Shown piece after piece: positions 54,311-64,000 of a stretch of DNA of 64,000 nt. Source of the stretch: Dryococelus australis (taxonomy: Eukaryota > Arthropoda > Insecta > Phasmatodea > Phasmatidae); contig CM056997.1 in the NCBI GenBank assembly GCA_029891345.1, forward strand, positions 217,514,712 through 217,578,711. Direction: 5' to 3'. Numbering within the stretch: position 1 is the first letter of the stretch; the number at the start of each line of letters is the position of its first letter. The notes under the pieces are model-generated. The model was not told the DNA's origin, made no database searches, and worked only from the letters and a program-made list of their open reading frames with translations. The position numbers were made by a program, and so were the translations under genes.

Positions 54311-54730
54311 TGCTGTTTAGTATGCGGTTGGAGTTCGGGGAATAAGTTGCTAATACAAGTCTGTATGATCAAGTACTCTGAGACCGGAACCCCCCACCCC
54401 CATCCTGAGCAAGGCGTAGAGACAAGCGCCTACAGTGGAAACGAGGATAGTCCGCCTACTGCATCACGATTAAGCCGCAAAGCTGCGGGAGAGGTGATTT
54501 GCCCTGCGATCAATGCACTGCGGTGGCCAAGAGTCCCTCCATCTTTTTTAGATTGTGTACCATAAGTTCTCCCTGAAGGCTCCCCTCGTCCACCCCTAAG
54601 TACCCGCACATGATACAACCGTTTTCACTTCCCCTTCTAGCCCACGTCTCCTTGTTTCTCCTACTCGCGCAGACCACATCCCCGCTACTGCCGTGGATGT
54701 GTTTCGTCCTAGTTTCGGTGTCGGGTTATA
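54310..54730. other. GC-rich segment, unidentified
   Basis: GC-rich, with a C run near 54,390 and open frames on both strands (118 codons plus, from 54,209; 62 minus). No recognisable domain. It directly follows the dispersed repeat and may be part of a larger repeat unit. Confidence 0.3.
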
Positions 54731-54734
54731 TTTA

Positions 54735-55040
54735 TTTTATCGTTGGGGAGTGTAAGATAATATGTGACTGAGTGGAAGGCAGCAGTGTTTGTCAGTTATA
54801 CTTTTGATTTTATTTTCAATTTGGAGAATTTTATTTCAGCGGGTAGAGTTCGTTTGAGAGACTGCGTCTGTGGTGAGATGGGGTAAAAAAAAAATAAGAG
54901 CGGGGAAAATACCGTGGGTGGACGAAAAGTTGGGATCGGAAGCAATGTCGGAATAAACGCTAGCCATTAGGTCTTTTCAATCGCGGCGTTTGACGCAGAA
55001 AAGTGCTTGTTTAAGCTTGTTTGAAAGCCCTCGAAAGAGA

Positions 55041-55090
<50 letters not shown>

Positions 55091-56250
55091 ATGGACTTGT
55101 ATAGTTAATGCTCGCTGTGAAATATTTACTTCCATTATTTCCGCGCGGAAAAAAAAGGGCGGTAAATATTTGTGTTTGGAATTGTATTGGAAATGTATTC
55201 TATGAAACAGCTCCCAGCAATTCGGCTCGCTTGCGCTGAAACTTTCAGCATGGGAAAACTTTGAAGAGTTGCTGACTTACGCTGAAAGTCGAACTCTAAA
55301 CCCAGCACTTGGGTTCATAACAGAACGGCGAAAGAGAAGGCAAAAACTCGTTTCCCAAAATGAAAATAGTTTTAAAGTGAAGTAAAAATAAAATCTCAAT
55401 TGTTTAGCAATAATTTATAGCATATATATTCCACTGCTAGCTATGTTCGATTTGAACCGTTCTGCGTAAACCTCGTTTATGAAAAATAAAACGATCACTT
55501 TTAGGTTGCTGTTGGAAATAAGTCGAAAGGTTTTCATTTACAAGAAGCGATCAAAAACAATGACGGTCAGAAAATGCGAATTTTTGCGAGTGCAATAATT
55601 ACTGCATATACTGCAATTCAAGCATCATTTACTCGCTGCCTAACGAGACAGACTAATGTCCTGACGTCCTAGGAAATAAAATTATTTTTTTTCATGACTT
55701 AATAAACTTTTTATTATACTCCTGCATTACTTAACAGCGCGTTTTATTCGTGAATAAATTCCATCAACGTAACAAGCACAACTTCTGTCACCAAAAGCAA
55801 TAGGCTACTGTAACACTGGGCGAAGTAATTTCGATTTTCGGCCTGATTTATTTATTTTTTCGTTTTATTAGGAAGTCATTAGGGGATCAGTAAATCTGCT
55901 TATAAAAGGAGCACCAGAATTTTCATAGGAAAAATTTTTACATAGGAAACAGAGCTTGCTCACAATATAAGTATTTGCTATTAATATACAAAAAAAAATA
56001 CCATCAAAATACTCTAAGGGACCGATTAAATTCCAGTGATAGAGGAAAATATTTAATGGCAACACTGTCCACAAAATAAAATTATTAAGGAAATCTTTAC
56101 ACACCCGTACAAGTCATCAAAACATGGTATTACTCTTCTAGCGAGACAAACATCCAGTAGCCAGCCGGCCGGTTTAGTGGCTCTCGTGTTATTGCGTTGT
56201 GAATATACTACTATCGAGAATACATCCTCAGAGCAAATAAGTTTATGTAC
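54735..56250. other. Stretch without a gene, with (GA)n microsatellite
   Basis: A (GA)n run of about 40 bases followed by (CAGA)n lies at 55,037-55,090. No gene is supported. Confidence 0.5.
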
Positions 56251-56254
56251 AAGT

Positions 56255-56600
56255 GCGAAATGGCGTGGTGGTCCTTGTATGTGAGTTTATCCTTTCTGTG
56301 ATTGGCTGCGATATGTTCTGGGGAAATTTCTTGTATTTGACATGCTGCTGCGTGCTGCGGAAGTAACATTAATGGTTGGACTGACAACTGGCAAATACTG
56401 TACGTCACGAGATGTTGAGTGGTGAACACCGTTCCCACATAGTGCTCACCAGTTACGGCATTCCTAAATAGTGCTCACCAATTACGCCATTTTGCTAGTG
56501 TGTGTGTGTGTGGCTTCGATAAATGCAACAAACAGCTGTTTCACCTCCGTATACTTAAGTACCGTATGCCAGTATTACGATGCTGAGTGGGCTGCTGCAG
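56255..56600 (+). repeat. TTTGATGTG/GATTGGCTAC dispersed repeat, copy 4
   Basis: Matches copy 1 over its full length, including GTGATTGGCTGCGATATGTT, GCGTGCTGCGGAAGT, AGCTGTTTCACCTCCGTATA and GCCAGTATTACGATG. A duplicated TAGTGCTCACCA(G/A)TTACG phrase (56,441 and 56,469) and a (GT)n run sit inside it. Confidence 0.65.
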
Positions 56601-57000
56601 TGCTGGACATATATATTTATATACATATATGACACCCATTAATACCATGCCTTGAATTCCAGTAAATGCGAGCAGACCTCGGTGTGTTGTAATTGTCATT
56701 TTCCTTTACGTCTATAATTTGACTTGTTTTATATTGGTGGTTTTTATGAGAATCAATCGTGATCTGTTTTAAAATAGTCGTATTTAAATTCGCCAACTCG
56801 AAGAAAAAAATTGTTTACCCAGCAAGACCCAAAATACGTATAGATTATTTTTGCGAACAAGATGTTCCTTCTGAATGGGTGGAAACAATTATCAATAATG
56901 TTTCTAAAAGCTAAGTTTGTAGGACGGCCTTGACGTCTTGTTAACATCAGTAATATTTGGTAAGAAATCAGGTACATGCAACAGGAGTGAGACCATTAGG
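56600..57000. other. Stretch without a gene
   Basis: Nothing specific is seen. Confidence 0.5.
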
Positions 57001-57004
57001 CTTT

Positions 57005-57090
57005 CATTTATACACGTACCCTAACCGGGACTCGAACCCAGGAAACATCGTGCAATAACATAGCGTGCACTCAACTGCAATACGGGAGTA
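57005..57090 (-). mobile_element. tRNA-like SINE head relic
   Basis: On the minus strand CCTGGGTTCGAGTCCCGG is a good B box with paired arms. Upstream, TTGCAGTTGAGTGCACGC could be a degenerate A box. No stable acceptor stem is seen, so it is an old SINE or tRNA relic. Confidence 0.45.
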
Positions 57091-57229
57091 ATATACGGAT
57101 CATATATACTTAGGAAGTGATCAGTATAGCATTTTGAGTGATCGGGTTCACTAGCCTGAAATATTTTCAGGGAAATTTAAAAAAGACCTCAGCCACTTAA
57201 GACACGTAACTTAACATGACGTACCGTAG

Positions 57230-59060
57230 CGTGAATTGTTTGAAGAATTTGGTGAGAATCAGTTGATTGGATCCCGATATATAAAACAATATCTATATTC
57301 TATTATTTGATGCTGTCGTACAAAATTAAAGATAAAAATATTCTCTACACGATGTTCCCTATAGATACTGTCACCATAGACATTTTGGATGAATTTTGTT
57401 AAATGGTTTAATAGTTTGACAAAGTTTTCAAAACTATTTACATGGCTATTATTTTTGTAAACGAAACTTTCCTCCCACTTAAATCATTAAAGTTTACACG
57501 GCATCGTATAGCACTACTGGCGTGCGATGGATACTGGTTAAATGGTTCCAGAAATATTACGAGACATTCTATTTTCTCACCTGACACTATTTTATAAATA
57601 GACCTACAAAGGATGAGTATATCTGTTTGCATAACAGATGGTAATAATTAATACTGCTAGCATGTTACATTTAATGGAATTTTGTCGAATAGTTTATTAA
57701 ATGCAACACACTAATATAAATTATTTATATTCACGCCATTAAAAAAAACTTGGCCCTCCTAAAATGGTCAGTTTGCATAGCCTATCGTAGCACAACTTGC
57801 GTGTAAAATTTTGTGGGAATCGGTTCACTGGTTTTACGAAACATGGCATTAAAACTCCAGTTTTCGTATGATGGCCTTCATAAACGTACGACAAAAAGGT
57901 TATGTATAAGCGCATCTGACGATACTAATATAGGTATACTGCCGACATACTAAGTTAGGTTATAGTTGGTTATATAGTTTCGTTCATGTAGCATACTAAG
58001 CTAAAGTGTTTCTATTAGGAGCAGTTCTGTTCTGACATACTTAAAACATACGAAAATAAAATGGTCTACCACAGTAGAAATTCTTGGCCTAATTTGGTAG
58101 AAATAGGTAGAATGTTTCCCGAGATATGGCTATTTTTTTCCATTTAGTGCAATTTATGAAATGCTGGAGAAATGAGGGTCTGTATAGACACATTTGATGG
58201 TAAGAACAGATACACTTATCAGACAAAGTTAAGCTAAAACTCGTTTCGTAGTTTAGTAGATGTATCTGACCCACTCAAAATATATTAATTTACATGGTTT
58301 GCAGCATTGCTGCTTGCTTGCCAAATTTGGTATGAATATGCAGGTATTTATCCGGAAATGTAAAGTAAAATTATTAGTTTTTTCTCTTGTAGTTATCCTA
58401 CAAAATGGCTGGCAAAGAGACTTTGTGTGGACACATTTAATTTTTTGTAATACGTACTGAAAGCATACACAGTTCATTTCAAATTGCTGACATGTTTCGT
58501 TGAAATATTAAACTAAGCAAAACTGGCTATATGAACACAATTTTTACTATAAGTGTTTGACCCACTTACAACGTGCCAATATAAATCACCTGCCGGAGTA
58601 CTTCATGTTTGCGAAATTTGTTAGGAATTGTTTCCTGAGATTTTCCATTTGGCGCTATCTTACCAAAAGGCCGCAGTAAGTGTAATAGACACTTTAAGCA
58701 TACTAAGTTTGGCCGAAATTGACGAAACGATACAGTAGATATACCAAATAAACGTAAAATACTTGTATGGCTTCTATTTCGAAAATGTGTGGGTTACCAA
58801 TTTATGTTGCATTTGTTTATATTGCCTACCAGAGTATTACTTACGTGTCACATTTAGCGCGAATTGGTTGATTAGTTACCGAGATTAAAATAAACGCTTC
58901 AATTTTACATATGGTGCCATTTTCCAAAATCTGCGTAGAGCATTATATTAATTATGTCGCAAACAAGCAAGATAAATTAATTTATAAAATTTGGAAGTTT
59001 ATCATATTATCAAAAGAAAGTGCGAAATAAGTCCCTTCATACTCGCAGTAAACTAAAATT
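57230..59060. repeat. Degenerate tandem array, about 260 bp per unit
   Basis: An anchor of the form AATTTGGT(N)GAAT(N)GGTT ... CCGAGAT recurs near 57,245, 57,810, 58,093, 58,323, 58,612 and 58,856. Weaker versions lie near 57,505. Between anchors, phrases such as TAGACAC, (A)GTAGAT(G)TAT, (G)ACCCACT and CCATTT repeat in order. The intervals average about 260. The array is too diverged for exact unit borders. Confidence 0.55.
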
Positions 59061-59064
59061 TCGA

Positions 59065-60130
59065 CGAAACGTGACCAAACTTATTTGGTTGATCCAACCA
59101 AATATATAAGCAAAAGTAAATAAGTAGAACCTTTATGTTAGACTAAAAAAAAAAAAAAAAAATTAGTCTCGTGAAAAAATATTTAGTTGACTCAAATGCA
59201 TTGTTACATGTCGCTTGTCTACGCCGCTGACCTGGCAGATGGTTTGAAGGCGACTGCGAGTATCAAGCATTGAAGAGTGCTGCTGGCAGGCTGGATTATT
59301 GGACTAGATGCGTGAGTGAAAGACATTACACATTATGGCAACAGATACACTGAACGTGTGTTAATGACGAGTATGAATTAATTGGCGATAACCGAACAGA
59401 CACATAAAGAAGGGCGTTAATTAGATATGAAATATAAATTAAACCTAGCACTGACTGTTAAATAAAAGAGTAATTGTGGAATTACACAATTTAAGGCTGT
59501 AAATAACAACTGCGTGAATAAATTAGAAATCAAATTTAGTTATTTTATATTTATTAAGACGTCTATCCCTCACAAACTCAGATACGCCCCTCAGGCATCC
59601 ATGTAACAGTATCTATGTATTTACTTGTCCATTCTTTTGATTGCCTTTGTTCGAAAATACAGCTCGAGAGTTTGTTTGAAATTTCGTGGCCTTAAGAATA
59701 GAAATAGTGTTTGTGAGTGAGTTTATTGATGGGTAAAAATTGTATAAATAATCAATAAAACCAATTCAATAAGAAACTAAATATTTAAACTATAAAACAT
59801 TAAATATTTATTTATGTATTTTGCAACGTAGTTAAAATAAATTCTAAACACTCATTTTGCACTAGTTAATTTATCTGACGTGTTAGAGCGTAGCATTCAA
59901 GTGCATCTGTTCCTGGTTAGAAACTCGGTCATGTTTCAGTTTTCCGTTTTATAACAAACGAAACTTTATAATGTACGTAGACAAAAACCAATATTTAGTT
60001 GCACGAACCAGATCTTACAACTTGAGGCAACCATATAAGATACAAGACGTAATTTGGTTTAATAAACAACATACAGAGTTGCCCTTATACAAACAATAAT
60101 TTTCTTGCAACCAATAAAAAGGCTTTGTAT
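59065..60130. other. AT-rich stretch without a gene
   Basis: An A run lies at 59,146-59,161. No gene is supported. Confidence 0.5.
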
Positions 60131-60149
60131 TATTCCACAAAACATTTTG

Positions 60150-60290
60150 CAGTGTCCGGTATCTTGCCAGTCGGTAGCACAGCAAACAGGGAATGTATCG
60201 CAGTACGCACAAGCCAGGTGACTCAAGTTTCTGTCTCAGATCGTCTTGTCAACCAGCAGACGGATACGCCAATGTAAAAACCAGCCACTA
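60150..60290 (-). repeat. Dispersed repeat, copy 5 (inverted)
   Basis: On the minus strand TAGTGGCTGGTTTTTACATT, TCCGTCTGCTGGTTGAC, GCGTACTGCGATACATTCCC and ACTGGCAAGATACCGG follow the family order, in diverged form. Confidence 0.45.
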
Positions 60291-60299
60291 CGATATTTT

Positions 60300-60685
60300 A
60301 CTTCAGTGTATCTTTTTATTCTGTGACCGCGTCGATAAAAGCGGTCTCTACTGTCATCACGTTATAACCACTTGAAGGACAGCCATCTGTTGGTCAGCTA
60401 CGCAGAATTGGGAGGTTATCCCTTTATTACGATGACAATGCAGGACCAAATTGCTCCGGGGGAAGCAGGAAGTGGTAGTGTATTGCTCAGGGTACTGAAC
60501 TCCCACTAGGATGAACATAATTGTTTGATTCGCTGCTCGGTCACCCGGATTTTAGCATGTAGGAAACACGGCGGACGTTGCCGTTTCGTTGGGGGATTAT
60601 CTCGGGCACTTCTGTTGCCTGCGCTCTTACATTCACTTGCTGCTCGATCTTAACCTCACCTTTACCACAGAGTGAGTGGGTGATG
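60300..60685. other. Stretch without a gene
   Basis: It lies between a dispersed repeat copy and a SINE; possibly the rest of copy 5. Nothing else is recognised. Confidence 0.4.
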
Positions 60686-60687
60686 AG

Positions 60688-60926
60688 TTTTGGGCGGATC
60701 TTAACAGCGAGGTCTTGAGAGCCGATGAAGGTCATTGAGGTGAGTATGAAGCAGCACCGGGATTCAAGAGCGAGTGAAACGGGTGATTCCCGAGAAAACA
60801 CGCCGACCAACGGCCTGGTCCCACACGATCCCTTCTTGTGAAAATCCGGAGTGAACAGGCCGGGTATTGAACCCGGCTCGCCTAGGTGGGAGGCGAGCAG
60901 TCCAGCCGCTCAGCCACCGTGGCGTC
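60688..60926 (-). mobile_element. tRNA-derived SINE
   Basis: On the minus strand the head reads CCACGGTGGCTGAGCGGCTG (A box, serine-tRNA-like) with GGGTTCAATACCCGG as B box 40 bases on. The body has CGGCGTGTTTTCTCGGGAAT and ends CATCGGCTCTCAAGACCTCG then TTAAGATCCGCC. The tail matches the SINE at 25,765 almost base for base. Confidence 0.85.
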
Positions 60927-60959
60927 CTGCATCACAATGACGTCACTAGTCAGCTAAAT

Positions 60960-61115
60960 GTCGTAAAGTTGTTCGACAATCAGCGGCTACTTCCTAGTCG
61001 GCAGACCGGTCAAAAGGCAATTCTTTGTTTCATGCAGCAGAATTGGGACGTTTCCAGATAATCGCACTGCTAATCAGTGGACGGGTACACCCACATCAAA
61101 GGAGCCACCACGTAA
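60960..61115 (-). repeat. Dispersed repeat, copy 6 (inverted)
   Basis: On the minus strand GTGGCTCCTTTGATGTGGGT, GTACCCGTCCACTGATTAGC and CTGGAAACGTCCCAATTCTG follow the family order. It lies 35 bases from the SINE head. Confidence 0.6.
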
Positions 61116-61189
61116 TTTTGTCTCTGTGCATTATTGACTCTGTGCCCTAATTGATGATCAATATCGCGCGGTTAAGGGTGCTGCCTACC

Positions 61190-61960
61190 TAGCGCTTGAT
61201 CTACTTTCCAGACAGTTATAAATACACGTCTTCCCGCGAAACTATTGAAAGTGCGCCACATGTGCTGATCTACGACGCAGCCTGTTGAGTGCTTTCAAGA
61301 CGTCATGCCACGCACGCTAGAGCACTCCAACATTGCTGAATAACGGATTCTTAAAAGTACCGTGTCTCAATATATTTGCACCGGATACATACAAGAGGGC
61401 CCTGCATTGAGCTTCTCTAGAGACTTTCCACCAATTAGATTGTAGGATCATCGCTGAAAGTCCCGTAGTTGGAGTGCACGCTGGATCACAGCCTTATACT
61501 TCGAGGCGATGGCGCACTTGATGCGCGTGGCAGAGTCATCAATATCTCTCCCGCTCTTCTCGGGTTGATGGGAATGTACAGGACAGGTCTCAGGTCGAGC
61601 AGAAGTACGGTTATGACCTCGAGGCCCTTCTCCATGCCCACAGCTCTTCCGTTCTTGCAGATCTCCGGCTCAAACGCAAGGAGAGTCGGGCCGGTCGATA
61701 GGTGGTGACGTGTCCGCTGCAGGGTCTGGTGGTGGGGAGCAGCCCATCAACCATCCCCTCCGCCGCCCCACATTTTGGTTTTGTCGACAAGTGTTCCTTG
61801 TCTGGAGTAGACTGAAGCCTTGACAACTCGGAACTGTGCGGGGATAGGGGAAACAGCTCCTTCATAATAGCTGGACAGCCAGAAACTGACTATCTGCATT
61901 ACCCGGCTGTCTCGGCACGGCGACCTTGAAGCCACTTAATCTGCAGTGCGTCACGTGCAG
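61190..61960 (-). other. GC-rich segment with minus-strand protein-like frames
   Basis: Composition is much richer in G+C than average. Minus frames at 61,935-61,747 (Q-I-V-S-F-W-L-S-S-Y-Y-E-G-A-V) and 61,700-61,500 (E-I-C-K-N-G-R-A-V-G-M-E-K-G-L-E-V-I-T) look more protein-like than usual but lie in different frames. I cannot assign a family. It might be a decayed gene or retrocopy. A 79-codon plus frame also exists. Confidence 0.35.
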
Positions 61961-62189
61961 GCATGGAGTGGTATCGCTAGCAAAACAAGGGTCAATCCTC
62001 CAACTCTGAGCTCCAAACCACAAGGAACTGAGAGATAAATATATTCAATCTGCGTATCCTACGTATGAATCACGTGATATAACACAATCCAATACCATAA
62101 GATTAGTTTCAACGACATATTTAGCCCGTACACTAGTACTGCTCTGGTAGCAGTGATATCAAAGAGTGTACGAGGCAAACTGTAATAAC

Positions 62190-62400
62190 GGATTTTTTTA
62201 TGTGGGCTTACACATTCGCTGATTGGGTGTGCAAGGCTCTGGGGACGACATTTACAGACTATTGGCTACTACGTACTGAGAAATGTTCCCTGGCTGGCAA
62301 ATGAGTCACCAGTGAACGTTGTTGCCATGTTGCTGGGAAGCGGCAACATTTTTCTGGTATGTGCGGCTTGAGTATGCGGAATAAACATTCTGTTTCACAT
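62190..62400 (+). repeat. Dispersed repeat, copy 7
   Basis: TATGTGGGCTTACACATTCG, CTGATTGGGTGTGCAAGGCT, GACTATTGGCTACTACGTAC and GGCTGGCAAATGAGTCACCA follow the family order. Confidence 0.6.
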
Positions 62401-63040
62401 TTGTTTTACTTAAAAAAAACTTACTCTGCGGTGATATTTATGGAAAATATTTCTAGTCGATAGTTATTTAAAGTTGCTGATGAATATTAACCTTTCTTGA
62501 TTGGTTGAAGTTTGTTTTGGCTTTTCCAGGCTTCTGACATGCCAATAAGTGAGGTTGAGAAGTTACCTATCCTGAATGGTCCGGACAAATATGAAAATAG
62601 TCTCTCATGTAGACAGCAGCCAATGATAAGCTATAAACTGTTCGTTAGTTCATATCGTAGTGAAGACAATCCTGCTGTAAGGTTTTTATTTTCTGGGCAA
62701 ACCACAAGAAGCAAAACAAATTTTTGCGACGAGAGTTATTGCCTGTATGTAGTTCTAAAAAAATTTCTTACATCCGCTTTCTTGATAATAGGTTTTTAAC
62801 ACATTGAGTGCTGCCGAAGCAATATTATGTCGTACGTATTTATCTTGAGTTGTGTGAAGTTAGCCGTAACATTACGACCTCTACAGTCATTAAAATTACG
62901 GGTGAAGAAATAATACTTCTCCAGCAGTTTCCGCAATGTTCCATACAAAGAAATATAGGCCTAGATCAGAAACACCGAAAGTGTAATTTACATAAATCAG
63001 CAGGATGATATAGACTGTTCACGTAAAGATATCACTTTTA
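62400..63040. other. Stretch with two short frames, no recognised gene
   Basis: Frames of 95 codons (62,512-62,799) and 66 codons (62,808-63,008) are open on the plus strand. Neither shows a domain. The first ends in a hydrophobic run (F-L-T-S-A-F-L-I-I-G-F). Probably chance. Confidence 0.3.
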
Positions 63041-63099
63041 AGACCCAAGCTACTTTTTTCCTATCAGTCATTTGTTAACCTTCCACAACTTTTCCAAGC

Positions 63100-63280
63100 A
63101 AATATAGCTATTTAAGTAATAAACACAGTGGATATATTTCACCGGACTCGAAAGTTAAATAATAAAACTACATAAAATGTGACTATTATCCCACATTAGA
63201 GGGCTTCAAAAAGTGATCACTTTACCGTAAATAGCCTATAATGCTAGAAAACGTTTGATTGAGACACTTACGTCTCGGCA
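63100..63280. repeat. Dispersed repeat, copy 2 (partner of 40-235)
   Basis: Shares AATAAACACAGTG, ATATATTTCAC, AGGGCTTCAAAAAGTG and AGCCTATA with the repeat at the start of the window, in the same order and orientation. Confidence 0.6.
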
Positions 63281-63284
63281 TTAT

Positions 63285-64000
63285 ATTGCCACAGAGCCGA
63301 CCAGTAATGAACGTTGTCCATTTCAGTAAGCATGTCCAGTGTTGTGTGAATTAATAAAATACTTCGAAATGGTAACACAGATACTAACAGAAATTATGAT
63401 AATATAGGAGTGAATGACTTACTTCTAGCTGGTCGTAATTGTACCTCACTTAAAGCATTAACTGCTACAATTCTTAGGTGCCTGCATACGAATCACTCTT
63501 CTTCAGAGCCGGATTAACCTCATTCTATTAATACAGCCGGAAACCGAAATGTCTCCTACAAAAAAACACTTGGTCAACAACCAAAGGAAAACTGGAAGTG
63601 TTAAGAAAGCAGATTTAAGTACAGCTTACGTGGAACTCTTGTTCCAGGTATAACTTCCATAAATGAGTGAAATATCGCGATTAGATCTTATTATAGGTTA
63701 GACATTTAAAACAGATAAAGGGCCTATTTGAGTTACTTTTGCATTTATGTCCCATTTTATTATATATGGCCTGAGGGATGCTTAGACAATAACTAATCCG
63801 CAATAAAACAAAGAGCGAAACCCTTGTTACCTGGCTTAGACAGGCACACCCAATTTACTAATAAAGTGTTCTTGTCGAGTTGTACAAGAATCCGATATAG
63901 TCTTTCTCTGATAACAAATGTTATTGATATCCGCCGTATATACGACAGAGATGTGAAGCCGGTGCCAAAATGTTGGCAAACTAACCATGATTTTTGTTGT
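63285..64000. other. Stretch without a gene
   Basis: No supported gene, RNA or repeat up to the window end. Confidence 0.5.

Noticed and set aside
60880..60926. Serine tRNA gene
   Set aside because: The A and B boxes are good, but the sequence continues directly into a body shared with other SINEs and lacks a paired acceptor stem.

Overview
This window looks like AT-rich intergenic DNA from an arthropod, most likely an insect. The grounds are a BEL/Pao retrotransposon, a LINE with a PHD-plus-esterase ORF1, tRNA-derived SINEs, many degenerate tandem arrays, and remnants of the polymerase and capsid families that litter insect genomes. The SINE-rich, repeat-swollen texture would suit a polyneopteran such as a stick insect or cockroach, but that is only an impression. 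I see no intact host gene, rRNA or credible functional tRNA. Nearly all recognisable coding sequence is decayed mobile or virus-derived DNA.

Layout. 0-1.7 kb: a dispersed repeat and a GC-rich patch. 1.7-5.2 kb: a decayed virus-like locus (R1) of unknown multi-module genes. 6.4-8.7 kb: tandem remnants of a minor-capsid-like gene, then a double-jelly-roll capsid-like remnant. 9.8-12.7 kb: a GC-richer patch, a TATA-led proline-rich frame interrupted only by TAG codons, and two minisatellites. 14.3-14.9 kb: a 62-70 bp satellite. 21.4-25.0 kb: a minus-strand LINE containing a 162-bp perfect palindrome. 27.4-27.8 kb: a GC-rich 33-bp minisatellite. 32.5-36.9 kb: a minus-strand BEL/Pao element with both LTRs. 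37.9-38.05 kb: five TAATCC sites. 38.4-40.0 kb: local tandem duplications. 40.7-44.8 kb: a second copy (R2) of the virus-like locus. 46.3-47.1 kb: a 258-bp triplication. 47.5-51.7 kb: a broken protein-primed-type family B DNA polymerase gene between two nearly identical 232-bp direct repeats. 54-63 kb: SINEs, a seven-copy short dispersed repeat family, a 260-bp degenerate array and GC-rich patches.

What fits together. R1 and R2 share their blocks in the same order over 3-4 kb. R1 lies beside capsid-type genes and R2 lies 3.5 kb before the polymerase. I infer two insertions of one Polinton/adintovirus-like lineage, each now fragmentary and non-functional. The R1/R2 genes match no family I can name and are the best candidate here for something undescribed. 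All protein assignments come from reading conserved motifs, not from a database search.
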